A DNA stretch of 64,000 bases from CALBPI01 sp045110335 (GTDB taxonomy: Bacteria; Pseudomonadota; Gammaproteobacteria; Steroidobacterales; Woeseiaceae). Within the stretch, counting starts at the first letter, position 1, and each line of letters begins with the position of its first letter. The stretch lies in NCBI GenBank assembly GCA_045110335.1, contig JBGCGB010000006.1:50949-114948 (forward strand), read 5' to 3'. Position numbers and translations under genes: made by a program. The notes below the pieces were generated by a model. The model was not told the origin of the DNA. It was given only the letters and a program-made list of their open reading frames with translations, and did no database searches. Positions 53,687 through 63,629 of the stretch are shown in pieces.

Positions 53687-56600
53687 TTGAATCGAATGCC
53701 TGACCAAACCAGTTTGTACCAACCCGCTTTTGAGAAAGCGAGTTGCGGTTTTGGTTTGATTGCCAATATTGATGATGAGCCGAGTCAATGGCTTGTCTCT
53801 ACGGCGATCGGCGCATTGACGCGGTTGACGCATCGAGGCGCAGTCGCGGCAGATGGCAAGACCGGCGATGGCTGTGGATTGCTAATGAAGGCGCCCGACG
53901 CTTTCTTGCGAGAAGTCGCCAGTGAATTGGGGCTAACGCTTACCAAGCGATTCGCCGCCGGCATGGTTTTTCTGAATCCGCATGACACGATGGCGGGCCG
54001 TTGCCGGACAACATTGGAGCGTGAGCTGACTGCGGTTGGCTTGGAAACCGCTGGCTGGCGAACTGTCCCGGTGGATTCTTCCGTCTGTGGTGAAGAGGCT
54101 TTGCGCACGCTACCCGTCATTGAGCAAGTGTTCGTGAATGCACCGGATGGCATGGCGCGAGCGCATTTCAATCGATTATTGTTCATTGCCAGACGCCGCA
54201 CTGAAATGGCGTTGGCGGATATCGATGAATCTTTCTACGTCGCCAGTCTTTGCGCGAACACCCTGTCTTTCAAAGGCATGGTGATGCCGTCGGTGTTGGC
54301 CGACTTCTATACTGATCTTAAAGACCAGCGGATGCAGAGTTCAGTATGTGTATTTCACCAGCGCTTCTCGACCAATACGTGGCCGCAATGGCGCCTGGCA
54401 CAGCCATTCAGATTGTTAGCGCACAATGGCGAGATTAATACGATTCAAGGCAACCGAAACTGGGCGATGGCGCGCGCCCGTAATTTTCAGTCGGAGCATC
54501 TCCCTGACATTTCTTCATTGCTGCCGTTGGTGTCGATGGATGGATCGGACTCTTCGAGCCTCGATAACATGCTGGAAGTCATGCTGGCGGGTGGTATGGA
54601 CGCGCTTCAGGCAATGCGCCTTTTGGTGCCGCCAGCCTGGCAGGCCGATGACCGGCTTGATCCCGATGTGCGTGCCTTTTACGAGTTCTTCGGTTGTCAT
54701 ATCGAGCCATGGGACGGTCCAGCAGGCATTGTGATGACCGACGGTCGCTATGCCGCCTGTACGCTCGATCGAAATGGCCTGCGCCCAGCGCGCTATGTAT
54801 TGACGGAAGATCGGCATTTAACGATCGCCTCCGAAATCGGCGTTTACGATTACGATCCGGCGACGGTGGTAGAGAAGGGGCGTCTCGGTCCCGGCGAAAT
54901 TCTGGCGGTCGATTTACAAGACGGCACGCTTTTGAGTACCAACGATGTGAATGACCAGATCAAGGCGCGTGCGCCTTATCGGCGTTGGTTGAAGAAGGGT
55001 ATTCGTTACTTAGAGTCCGAGTTGATTGATGTGCGCATCGCGGCGGAACCCATGGACCCCGACACGATCGCCATCTACCAGAAGATGTTCAATCTTTCTG
55101 CTGAAGAGCGCAACGAAGTCATTCGTGTGCTGGCGGAGGCCGGTATGGAAGCCGTCGGCTCGATGGGCGATGACACGCCGATGTCGGTGCTGTCCAAACA
55201 CATACGACCGTTGTTTGACTATTTCCGGCAACAGTTTGCCCAGGTCACCAATCCGCCGATCGACTCGTTGCGGGAACGCATTGTGATGTCGTTGCAAACC
55301 AATATCGGTCGCGAGTCGAATCTATTTGAGTTGACGGCCAGCGATGCTGAGCACGTGATCATCAGTTCGCCAGTTTTATCGCAACGCAAATGGCGTCAAC
55401 TGATCAGTCCGGAACTGTTTGCCGACCAGCATGCGTTTATTACGCTTAATTACGATGAGAGTGTGTCGTTGACGGACGCGCTGGATGATATTTGCGCGCA
55501 GGCTGAGCAAGCCGTACGCGATGGCAAACTACTGATTTGTCTGTCGGACCGGTATTTGGAGAAAGGTAAGTTGCCAGTGCATTCGTTGCTGGCGACCGGC
55601 GCGGTACATCACCACTTGGTGGCGGTCGGGCTGCGGTGTGATTGCAATATTTTGGTTGAAACCGGTTACGCTCGCGATCCACACCATTTCGCTTGTCTTA
55701 TCGGCTACGGCGCTACCGCTGTTTATCCCTATCTAGCCTATCAGGTGCTTTACGATATGGCCCGGCAAGGCAAGGTCCGCAACAACCTCGATGGCACGCG
55801 GCAGTTCGGTCGTAACTACCGCCGCGGCATTCGAAAGGGTTTATTCAAGATCATGTCTAAAATGGGCATATCGACGATTGCGAGCTATCGTGGCGGGCAG
55901 CTGTTTGAGATTGTCGGTTTAGCACCGGAAGTTGTTGAGCGTTGCTTTAAAGGCACCGTGAGCCGGATTAAGGGGGCGAACTTCCAACACCTTGCCGAAG
56001 ATCAAGCCGAGCTTGCAAAATTGGCTTATGCACCGGGCATTCCCGTGAATCAGGGCGGATTATTGCGCTACGTTCATGGCGGTGAATACCACTGCTACAA
56101 CCCGGATGTCGTCGCGACGTTGCAAGCCGCTGTTCGATCGGGTGAATACAACGTTTATAAGCAGTATGCACAGCTTGTTAATGAGCGTCCCGTCTCCACA
56201 CTGCGTGATCTGCTGGATATCGATTTTTCCTGCGATCCTATTCCGCTGGATGAAGTCGAGCCCGTTGGCGACATCGTGCGCCGTTTCGACAGCGCGGGTA
56301 TGTCGCTGGGCGCGTTATCGCCGGAAGCCCATGAAGCATTAGCTATCGCGATGAACCGATTGGGCGCACGCTCAAACTCTGGCGAGGGCGGTGAAGATCC
56401 GTCTCGTTACGGCACCGAGCGCATGTCGCGGATCAAACAGGTCGCCAGTGGTCGTTTCGGCGTCACGGCAGAATACTTGGTCAATGCTGACGTGCTACAG
56501 ATCAAAGTCGCACAGGGCGCTAAACCCGGCGAGGGTGGCCAACTACCTGGGCACAAGGTGGATGAGACCATTGCACGGCTTCGTTACGCCAGTCCGGGCG

Positions 56601-58159
56601 TCGGTCTGATCTCACCGCCGCCGCATCATGATATTTATTCGATCGAAGATTTGGCGCAATTGATTTTCGACCTGAAACAGGTCAATCCGGAAGCGTTGGT
56701 TAGCGTCAAGCTGGTATCCGAACCGGGCGTTGGTACCATCGCCGCGGGTGTCGCAAAAGCCTATGCAGATCTGATTACAATTTCTGGCTATGACGGCGGT
56801 ACGGGTGCCAGCCCGCTCACGTCTGTGAAGTACGCGGGTAGTCCGTGGGAATTGGGACTGGCCGAAACGCATCAAGTACTGCGCGGTAACGATCTGCGCC
56901 ACAAAGTACGCCTGCAAACTGATGGTGGTTTGAAGACCGGTCTTGATGTGATCAAGGCGGCCATGCTGGGCGCTGAAAGCTTCGGTTTTGGTACGGCACC
57001 AATGGTGGCGTTGGGCTGTAAGTATCTTCGGATATGCCATCTAAACAATTGTGCAACCGGTGTCGCGACGCAGAATACCGTGCTGCGCTCAAAACACTTT
57101 GTCGGCTTGCCGGACATGGTGATCAATTTCTTCCAGTTTGTGGCAGAAGAGACTCGTGAGTATCTGGCCGCATTGGGTGTGCGTTCGCTAGAAGAGTTAA
57201 TCGGTCGTCATCAACGACTGACGCCGGCAGCGGGCCAGACACCGCGACAGCAAGCCATGGATCTAAGCCCGATCATCTCGGACGGCGGTCTGGCTGACGA
57301 TAAGGCGAGGTTTTGCACCGATCTTCGAAATGCGCCGTACGATCGCGGTGAATTGGCCGAGCAAATGCTTGAGGATGCGTTGCCGGCGATCCGAGCACGC
57401 GAATCCGCCAAATTAGGTTACGAAGTTCGAAACTTTAACCGTTCGATTGGTGCGCGTGTCGCCGGTGAGATTGCCCGTCAGCACGGTAATCACGGCATGG
57501 GTGACGCGGTGCTCGATATCAAACTACTCGGTACAGCCGGCCAAAGTTTCGGTGCGTGGAATGTTGCCGGCTTGAACATGACGCTGGAAGGCGATGCGAA
57601 CGACTATGTCGGCAAGGGGATGACGGCTGGACGACTCGTGATTCGCCCGCCGGCGAATAGTCGTTTTGTGGTTCGTGATACGGCCATTATCGGCAATACT
57701 TGTTTGTATGGCGCGACCGGTGGTGAGTTGTTTGCTGCGGGCCGGGCGGGCGAACGGTTTGCTGTTCGGAACTCGGGTGCAACCAGTGTCATCGAAGGCG
57801 CTGGCGATCATTGTTGCGAGTACATGACCGGCGGTGTGGTCGCTTGCATTGGCGATGTCGGTGTGAATTTCGGCGCTGGTATGACTGGCGGTTTCGCTTA
57901 TGTGCTCGATATCAATCGTGACTTTGTCGACCGTTACAACCATGAGCTCATCGATATCCATCGAATTTCACCGGAGACGATGGAGTCGCATTTGCATCAT
58001 CTGCAAACGTTGTTGCAGAAACACCTGGCATTGACAGGCAGTGTCTGGGCGGCAGAGATTTTAGAAGACTATCGCGATTTCTTGTCGCGCTTCTGGCTCG
58101 TCAAGCCCAAAGCGACGGAACTCCGGAGCTTGATGACCTCTTTGCGACAGGCGGCCTAA
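53687..58159 (+). CDS. gltB: Glutamate synthase [NADPH] large subunit
   Basis: GltB makes two glutamates from glutamine and 2-oxoglutarate. It is made with a short propeptide; the mature enzyme begins at Cys20 in SCGFGLIAN, the glutaminase nucleophile. The class II amidotransferase domain covers about 20-420, then a central domain, the FMN/synthase domain at about 800-1190 ending with the 3Fe-4S cysteines (CKYLRICHLNNC), and the GXGXG beta-helix domain at the end (GAGMTGGFAYVLD). Length 1490 is normal. TTG 53687 is favoured by AAGGA nine bases upstream; ATG 53696 would be too far from it. Confidence 0.97.
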   Translation: MNRMPDQTSLYQPAFEKASCGFGLIANIDDEPSQWLVSTAIGALTRLTHRGAVAADGKTGDGCGLLMKAPDAFLREVASELGLTLTKRFAAGMVFLNPHDTMAGRCRTTLERELTAVGLETAGWRTVPVDSSVCGEEALRTLPVIEQVFVNAPDGMARAHFNRLLFIARRRTEMALADIDESFYVASLCANTLSFKGMVMPSVLADFYTDLKDQRMQSSVCVFHQRFSTNTWPQWRLAQPFRLLAHNGEINTIQGNRNWAMARARNFQSEHLPDISSLLPLVSMDGSDSSSLDNMLEVMLAGGMDALQAMRLLVPPAWQADDRLDPDVRAFYEFFGCHIEPWDGPAGIVMTDGRYAACTLDRNGLRPARYVLTEDRHLTIASEIGVYDYDPATVVEKGRLGPGEILAVDLQDGTLLSTNDVNDQIKARAPYRRWLKKGIRYLESELIDVRIAAEPMDPDTIAIYQKMFNLSAEERNEVIRVLAEAGMEAVGSMGDDTPMSVLSKHIRPLFDYFRQQFAQVTNPPIDSLRERIVMSLQTNIGRESNLFELTASDAEHVIISSPVLSQRKWRQLISPELFADQHAFITLNYDESVSLTDALDDICAQAEQAVRDGKLLICLSDRYLEKGKLPVHSLLATGAVHHHLVAVGLRCDCNILVETGYARDPHHFACLIGYGATAVYPYLAYQVLYDMARQGKVRNNLDGTRQFGRNYRRGIRKGLFKIMSKMGISTIASYRGGQLFEIVGLAPEVVERCFKGTVSRIKGANFQHLAEDQAELAKLAYAPGIPVNQGGLLRYVHGGEYHCYNPDVVATLQAAVRSGEYNVYKQYAQLVNERPVSTLRDLLDIDFSCDPIPLDEVEPVGDIVRRFDSAGMSLGALSPEAHEALAIAMNRLGARSNSGEGGEDPSRYGTERMSRIKQVASGRFGVTAEYLVNADVLQIKVAQGAKPGEGGQLPGHKVDETIARLRYASPGVGLISPPPHHDIYSIEDLAQLIFDLKQVNPEALVSVKLVSEPGVGTIAAGVAKAYADLITISGYDGGTGASPLTSVKYAGSPWELGLAETHQVLRGNDLRHKVRLQTDGGLKTGLDVIKAAMLGAESFGFGTAPMVALGCKYLRICHLNNCATGVATQNTVLRSKHFVGLPDMVINFFQFVAEETREYLAALGVRSLEELIGRHQRLTPAAGQTPRQQAMDLSPIISDGGLADDKARFCTDLRNAPYDRGELAEQMLEDALPAIRARESAKLGYEVRNFNRSIGARVAGEIARQHGNHGMGDAVLDIKLLGTAGQSFGAWNVAGLNMTLEGDANDYVGKGMTAGRLVIRPPANSRFVVRDTAIIGNTCLYGATGGELFAAGRAGERFAVRNSGATSVIEGAGDHCCEYMTGGVVACIGDVGVNFGAGMTGGFAYVLDINRDFVDRYNHELIDIHRISPETMESHLHHLQTLLQKHLALTGSVWAAEILEDYRDFLSRFWLVKPKATELRSLMTSLRQAA

Positions 58160-58160
58160 C

Positions 58161-59570
58161 ATGAGTGAGTTTCCGTTACAGTTTCTGGATATTCCGCGAC
58201 GTGATCCGGACAAGGCGCCGGCTGATATTCGTGTCGAGCACTATCGCGAAATCTATGGTCAGTACACGCCGGATGAAGCGTCGGATCAGGCGGGGCGTTG
58301 CCTCAATTGCGGCAACCCATATTGCGAATGGAAATGTCCGGTCCACAACTACATTCCGAATTGGCTGGAGTTGATCCGGCAGGGCAATATTCTGGAAGCC
58401 GCCGAGCTTTCCAATCAAACCAATTCATTACCGGAGGTTTGTGGACGCGTCTGTCCACAAGATCGATTGTGTGAGGGTGCTTGCACGCTCAATGATGGTT
58501 TAGGTGCCGTTAGTATCGGCAACATCGAAAAGTACATTACCGACGAGGCAGTCAAGCTCGGCTGGAAGCCGGACTTGTCACACGTTGTTGATACCGGAAA
58601 GCGTGTCGCGGTTGTTGGCGCGGGTCCGGCCGGATTGGCGGCAGCGGATGTGCTCGCGCGGCATGGCGTATCGTCAACAGTGTTCGATGCTTACTCGGAG
58701 ATTGGTGGTTTGCTGACGTTCGGTATTCCTCCATTTAAACTCGAAAAAGAAGTGGTCAAACAACGTCGTCAGATTTTGGAAGGTATGGGCGTTGAATTTG
58801 TTTTGAATACCAAAATCGGCGACGACATACCGTTTGACGATCTGCTGCGTGACTATGACGCGGTGTTCTTGGGGATGGGTACTTACACTTATGTTCGCGG
58901 TGGCTTTCCTGGTGAAGATCTTGCTGGCGTGCATGATGCTTTGCCATATCTGATTTCCAATGCTTACAAGACCCTTGGTGAACCGGATCGTGTTCGTCCC
59001 GAGATGAATATGTCGGGCAAGCGCGTTGTGGTTTTGGGCGGTGGTGATACCGGGATGGATTGTAATCGCACAGCGATTCGGCAAGGCGCCACCAGCGTGA
59101 CCTGCGCTTATCGTCGTGACGAGCAAAACATGCCGGGTTCGCGTCGCGAAGTGGTCAATGCGCGTGAAGAAGGCGTTGAGTTTCTGTTCAATCGCCAACC
59201 GGTAGAAATTATCGGCACCGATCATGTGATTGGTGTGAAAGTGGTCACCACACAGTTGGGAGAACCGGGGCCAGACGGCCGACGTCGACCGGAACCGGTA
59301 CCGGGTAGTGAGCAAATCTTGCCGGCGGATGAAGTGATCATCGCATTTGGGTTCAGGCCGAATCCGGCAGCGTGGCTTGATCAACACAAGATCGCCGTCA
59401 GTGACAATGGTCGCGTTAAAGTGTCTACGGATGTGTTGCATCCTTTCCAAACTGAAAACCCGAAAGTTTTCGCCGGTGGCGATATGGTTCGGGGTTCTGA
59501 TTTGGTGGTCACGGCCGTGCACGAAGGCCGCGAGGCTGCCCGCGGTATCGTGAACTATCTGACTGCTTGA
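58161..59570 (+). CDS. gltD: Glutamate synthase [NADPH] small subunit
   Basis: GltD passes electrons from NADPH to GltB. The N-terminus has the cysteine cluster for 4Fe-4S centres (CLNCGNPYCEWKC, CGRVCPQDRLCEGAC). The FAD loop is VVGAGPAGLAAAD near residue 150 and the NADPH loop is VVLGGGDTGMDCNRTA near 290; the end 'VFAGGDMVRGSDLVVTAVHEGREAA' is the family C-terminal flavin block. It begins one base after the gltB stop. Length 469. Confidence 0.97.
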   Translation: MSEFPLQFLDIPRRDPDKAPADIRVEHYREIYGQYTPDEASDQAGRCLNCGNPYCEWKCPVHNYIPNWLELIRQGNILEAAELSNQTNSLPEVCGRVCPQDRLCEGACTLNDGLGAVSIGNIEKYITDEAVKLGWKPDLSHVVDTGKRVAVVGAGPAGLAAADVLARHGVSSTVFDAYSEIGGLLTFGIPPFKLEKEVVKQRRQILEGMGVEFVLNTKIGDDIPFDDLLRDYDAVFLGMGTYTYVRGGFPGEDLAGVHDALPYLISNAYKTLGEPDRVRPEMNMSGKRVVVLGGGDTGMDCNRTAIRQGATSVTCAYRRDEQNMPGSRREVVNAREEGVEFLFNRQPVEIIGTDHVIGVKVVTTQLGEPGPDGRRRPEPVPGSEQILPADEVIIAFGFRPNPAAWLDQHKIAVSDNGRVKVSTDVLHPFQTENPKVFAGGDMVRGSDLVVTAVHEGREAARGIVNYLTA

Positions 59571-59586
59571 CGGGTTTGTTGGCGCT

Positions 59587-60534
59587 CTAAGGCGTCACGG
59601 CCATCAAAAATCTCAATGGGATCCGTAGGCGATCAGCCCAAGCTTGTTCGCTGTGATCGGCACCCTCAAAGACTTGCGTCGTCCATGATGATTCGTTGTA
59701 TCCGCGTCGAATCATCAATGCGTCAACTCGTTTCTGCAGCAAAGGATAAGCCGCATCCAGTCCCTGGTCACCATGGTCGAAGTAGATCTTGTGGGCGTCG
59801 GGTTCCGGTAGATACTGTTCGAAGTAGGCTAGCAGTGCCTCGGGTACGGGATTGTTCTCGCGAAGTGGCGTGCCCGGCCAATGCGTGGACAGGCAGGCGA
59901 CATTACCAAACACATCCGGATACTCACTGAGTGCATACAACGAAATCAGGCCGCCCATACTGGCGCCGATCATGTGCGTATGCGTTGGCGTAATGGCCAC
60001 GGCATAGTCACGGTCAATCCGCGGCTTTAATTCTTCGACGATGAATTTCAGGTAGTTGTCCGATTGAATGCTATCCGTGAATAACGGAATGCCCGGTGCC
60101 CGCTCCAGTGCCAATATCGCATTCTGATCGTCGGAGCTGAGTCGCTCAAACGCCTTTTGTGGAAAATATTCACTATGTCGTCTTTCGCCACCATGGCTGA
60201 TGGCAACAACAATAAACGGATAGGTTTGTTCGGTGGTCATGAGCGCTGTTGCTGTTTCATCAACGCGCCATTCCTGATTGTTCCAGGTGTTAGTTGGATC
60301 AAACAGGTTTTGCCCATCGTTCATGTAGACGACGTCGTAGGGCGCCTCGGCCGGGTAGCCTGGCGGTAACCATACTTGCACCATTCGGTCGGGCACATAA
60401 GCCGATGTCAGGTTCTCGAGTGTGACCAGCTCGCCAGCGAGCAGCCATTCCGGTTTCGGTGTGGCGGCGCAACCTGCCAGTCCGATGATAACCGCGACGA
60501 GCATATTCCGACGAAGGCGTGCGAACCCGCTCAA
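59587..60534 (-). CDS. Esterase-family lipoprotein (alpha/beta hydrolase, COG2819-like)
   Basis: A 315-residue lipoprotein with lipobox LAGC (Cys22). The hydrolase domain has 'VVYMNDGQNLFDPTNTWNNQEW', the nucleophile in MIGASMGGLISLYAL and a late EGADHSEQAW with the histidine. The family includes enterochelin-esterase-like and esterase D-like enzymes; the substrate is not known. The start is TTG 60534, overlapping the ndh stop by four bases, with GGTGA upstream; it gives a good basic n-region (FARLRRN). It converges on gltD. Confidence 0.85.
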   Translation of the reverse strand: MSGFARLRRNMLVAVIIGLAGCAATPKPEWLLAGELVTLENLTSAYVPDRMVQVWLPPGYPAEAPYDVVYMNDGQNLFDPTNTWNNQEWRVDETATALMTTEQTYPFIVVAISHGGERRHSEYFPQKAFERLSSDDQNAILALERAPGIPLFTDSIQSDNYLKFIVEELKPRIDRDYAVAITPTHTHMIGASMGGLISLYALSEYPDVFGNVACLSTHWPGTPLRENNPVPEALLAYFEQYLPEPDAHKIYFDHGDQGLDAAYPLLQKRVDALMIRRGYNESSWTTQVFEGADHSEQAWADRLRIPLRFLMAVTP

Positions 60535-61820
60535 TGTAATTTCACCGATGCGCGCGTCGCTTTGTAAATACGATCACCGAGCATAATCAATAACGTCGAA
60601 AATTTGCCATGCACAGCGGCCTGGTGCATTCGGTAAAGCGACAAGTAGACAATCCGCGCCACCCAGCCTTCGACGAATACAGTGCCCTTGACGAGATTGC
60701 CCATCAGATTGCCCACGGTCGAATATTTGCTGAGCGAAACGAGGCTGCCAAAGTCGCGGTAGCGAAACGGCTTGCCTGGCTTGTTCTTACGCAGCGCGAG
60801 AATATTGCGTGCCGCAATGCTGGCCATCTGGTGTGCCGCTTGAGCGCGTGGCGGTACCTCCGTGCCGTCGGCCGTCGTACATGCACAGCAATCGCCAATG
60901 GCATACACGCCGGGCAACCCTTTTACCGACAGATCATCGTTGACTTCGATGCGTCCGATCTTGTCCGTGGGCAGTCCACTGTCTGCAAGCCATGCGGGTG
61001 CCTTCACGCCGGCTGCCCAAACACTGATATCGGCATCGATGGTTTCGCCTTCTTTAGTGAAGACTGCACCGTCCCCGACCTTGGAGACCATCGTGGACGT
61101 AAAGACTTTGACGCCGATACGTTCAAGCTCGGCTTTAACTGAAACACCAATCCGGCCAGGCAGTCTTGGCAGCAACGCGGGTGCGGCTTCGATGATGCTG
61201 ACACTGAGTCTCTCTTTAGAAAAGTGTTCAAACCCATATTCACGTAGTCGTTGCACAACGCTATGCATATCGGCGGCAAGCTCGACGCCTGTCGCGCCTC
61301 CGCCGACGATCGCAACAGACAATTTCGCACTGGTGGACTGCAGGTTGGTTTTCTGTAGTTGCGTCGTAAAATGTTTATGGAATTTTTCCGCTTGTTCTCG
61401 CGAATCCAGTGCGCGGCTGAACTCTGCGACGCCCTCGATACCGAAGTCGTTGCTCAGACTACCCACGCTCACGACCAGTTGATCGTAGCTAAAGGTTCTC
61501 GCTGGCACCATTTCCTGGCCGGCTTCATCGGTAAACGGGGCAAGCGCTACGTGTCGGCTGTCTTTATCGATGTGGGTGACGCGGCCCAACATGAAGTTGA
61601 ATTTATGCTTGCGGGCCAACATCAAGTAACTAGCTTCATCGTGATAGCTATTCATCGAGCCGGTCGCTACCTCATGGAATAACGGCTTCCAGATGTGGGT
61701 AGGATTCTTATCGATCAGCATCACTTCCGTTTGCTTGTCGCGTTTGAGCTTGCGTGCCAGTTTGACGGCGAGTTCAAGCCCGCCGGCACCGCCGCCGATC
61801 ACAATAATTCTCTGCTTCAT
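60531..61820 (-). CDS. ndh: Type II NADH dehydrogenase
   Basis: A non-proton-pumping NADH:quinone oxidoreductase. The FAD loop IVIGGGAGGLELA opens the protein, NADH binds at SVAIVGGGATGVELAAD near residue 170, and GVYAIGDCCA is the second flavin block. The C-terminal part carries amphipathic helices (GWVARIVYLSLYRMHQAA) for membrane attachment. Length 429 compares with 434 in E. coli Ndh. ATG 61820 is preferred over TTG 61826. The next gene overlaps by four bases. Confidence 0.93.
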   Translation of the reverse strand: MKQRIIVIGGGAGGLELAVKLARKLKRDKQTEVMLIDKNPTHIWKPLFHEVATGSMNSYHDEASYLMLARKHKFNFMLGRVTHIDKDSRHVALAPFTDEAGQEMVPARTFSYDQLVVSVGSLSNDFGIEGVAEFSRALDSREQAEKFHKHFTTQLQKTNLQSTSAKLSVAIVGGGATGVELAADMHSVVQRLREYGFEHFSKERLSVSIIEAAPALLPRLPGRIGVSVKAELERIGVKVFTSTMVSKVGDGAVFTKEGETIDADISVWAAGVKAPAWLADSGLPTDKIGRIEVNDDLSVKGLPGVYAIGDCCACTTADGTEVPPRAQAAHQMASIAARNILALRKNKPGKPFRYRDFGSLVSLSKYSTVGNLMGNLVKGTVFVEGWVARIVYLSLYRMHQAAVHGKFSTLLIMLGDRIYKATRASVKLH

Positions 61821-61959
61821 GGTCAATCCATTGTTTGACGTTGCCTCGGGCGACGTCTTGCTGAAGGTAGTGTGTCCAACCTGACGGGCTCGGTCAACTG
61901 GCCATTGTGGGCGCCAACGGTGATACTACGCGTGATTTTCTTAGGTCACGAGCATCAAC

Positions 61960-62802
61960 ATGCCAAAACGTTACGTTGTGCTTTTTGTAGGCATCTATCT
62001 GTCAGCTTGCAGCAGCTTCGATGTACTCAATACTGTGACGGCTTCATCTCACTATGAAGTCATCAAAGATGTGCCGTACGGAGACCAGGATCGACAGTTT
62101 CTGGATATCTATTTGCCCAAAGAAGTACTCCCCGAAGCACCAGTCTTCGTTTTTTACTATGGCGGCGGTTGGCGTGATGGCGCGAAAGGGGATTACGAGT
62201 TTGTCGCTTCGGTTTTGACGGAGGCGGGTATTGTCGTCGTTTTGCCGGACTATCGACTCTTTCCCGCTGTGCAGTTCCCGGTTTTCGTAGAAGATAGTGC
62301 CCAAGCGATGCAATGGGTCATCGATCATCGCGCTGAGTACGGGCTGCAGGGCGGGCCGTTGTTTATCGGCGGACACTCGGCGGGCGCTCATATTGCCGCG
62401 CTGCTGGCCTATGATGTTCGTTACCTTGGCGGAGATCGCAGCACACTGTCCGGCATGGTCGGCCTTTCAGGGCCATATGACTTTTTGCCGATTGAAAGCG
62501 GCTACTTGCTGGATGTCTTTCCTGAAGCGATCAGAAGCGATAGCCAACCCATCCGGTTTGTCGATAGTTTTTCGCCGTCCACCCTGTTGATTCATGGAGA
62601 TGCTGACGAAACCGTCAATATTGGCAACAGTGACCGGCTTGCCGAATCATTGCGGGCTGTTGGCGTTCGTGTTGCGACAAAACGCTATGAAGGGGTGGGT
62701 CATGCGCGCGTCGCGGCGGCGATGGCATCGCCATTGTCGGGCTTGGCGCCGACCGCACAAGATATTCGTGAGTTTATTCTGGCGGACGAGGCTGCTGACT
62801 AA
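61960..62802 (+). CDS. Alpha/beta-hydrolase lipoprotein (BD-FAE / carboxylesterase type)
   Basis: A 280-residue lipoprotein (lipobox LSAC; Cys17). The hydrolase core has the oxyanion motif FYYGGGWRDGAKGDY, the nucleophile in IGGHSAGAHIAALLAY, the acid in LIHGDADETV and the histidine in GVGHARV. It is typical of hormone-sensitive-lipase-like or BD-FAE esterases. The substrate is unknown. It diverges from ndh across 139 bases and converges on the next gene. Confidence 0.88.
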   Translation: MPKRYVVLFVGIYLSACSSFDVLNTVTASSHYEVIKDVPYGDQDRQFLDIYLPKEVLPEAPVFVFYYGGGWRDGAKGDYEFVASVLTEAGIVVVLPDYRLFPAVQFPVFVEDSAQAMQWVIDHRAEYGLQGGPLFIGGHSAGAHIAALLAYDVRYLGGDRSTLSGMVGLSGPYDFLPIESGYLLDVFPEAIRSDSQPIRFVDSFSPSTLLIHGDADETVNIGNSDRLAESLRAVGVRVATKRYEGVGHARVAAAMASPLSGLAPTAQDIREFILADEAAD

Positions 62803-62813
62803 GCCGTTCGCGA

Positions 62814-63629
62814 TTACAGGCTATTGTCTGATCGACAAGATGTCGTCTCTGGCAGCACAAACAGGCAGTCCGGCAGTGCATCATTCAATGCAAACGATGT
62901 CCAGATCACCTCATTGGCTTTGATGCCGTTGTAATACAAGCGAACACGTCCTGGTTGACGCCAATCGACACCCTCGTTTTCGAAAAAATTAGAATAGATC
63001 CGTTCATGCCAGCCGCGCGGCGTGTCGAACCCGACGCGTAAAATCGCCGCATCCGCTTGCGCGATCGCGAAGAAAGTTTCGCCGCCGGACGGATCATTGA
63101 TCTTGATGACATAGGCGGGTTTGCCGTCCACCAGGTCATCAGGCATCCGGTTTAACGCGTAGCCGTCATCCAGCGCATGACGAATGACGCCGAATCCAAA
63201 TGACGAAGACCACTGTTGATCGGCCGCGGATTTAGGTTGCGGGCCTTTGGCGGTATAGGTTGTGTTGCCATCAAAGCTCAAGTCGATAATCGTGCGTCCA
63301 TCCCGAACAGATTCAATACGAACTTTGCCATCCGCTTGATGCGCATCTCGCTTGCTCCAGTCGTAGACGCGCCACATGTCATGTCGCTCATGTCGATTGG
63401 CGACACCATCACGGTAGAAAACGGCATAGCCGTGCATCGAAAGCGTTTCCGGTCGACGCCATTGATCACCGCCCGCGGCATCGTAGGCGCGTTGCATGAT
63501 AGTGGTGGCATCCTGTGTATCCGCTGGCGTTAGCGTGGCCAGCGTTTGTGTCGTTTGGGTGCAGGCTGATAGCCATGTTGCCGACGCAATCGCAATGAGA
63601 GCGAGTCGTCGCGGTGATCTTTGGTTCAT
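62814..63629 (-). CDS. Lipoprotein of unknown function
   Basis: A 271-residue lipoprotein (lipobox LSAC; Cys23). The mature part has IMQRAYDAAGGDQWRRPETLSMHGYAVF and long beta-strand patterns as in LolA-like or DUF-type periplasmic domains: 'TIIDLSFDGNTTYTAKGPQP', 'YVIKINDPSGGETFFAIAQA', and 'GRVRLYYNGIKANEVIWTSF'. I do not recognise the family with certainty. Its start overlaps the glycosyltransferase stop by four bases. Confidence 0.75.
   Translation of the reverse strand: MNQRSPRRLALIAIASATWLSACTQTTQTLATLTPADTQDATTIMQRAYDAAGGDQWRRPETLSMHGYAVFYRDGVANRHERHDMWRVYDWSKRDAHQADGKVRIESVRDGRTIIDLSFDGNTTYTAKGPQPKSAADQQWSSSFGFGVIRHALDDGYALNRMPDDLVDGKPAYVIKINDPSGGETFFAIAQADAAILRVGFDTPRGWHERIYSNFFENEGVDWRQPGRVRLYYNGIKANEVIWTSFALNDALPDCLFVLPETTSCRSDNSL

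Noticed and set aside
58674..59522. A 282-codon open frame on the minus strand
   Set aside because: It lies antisense inside gltD, which is certain, and shows no family similarity.
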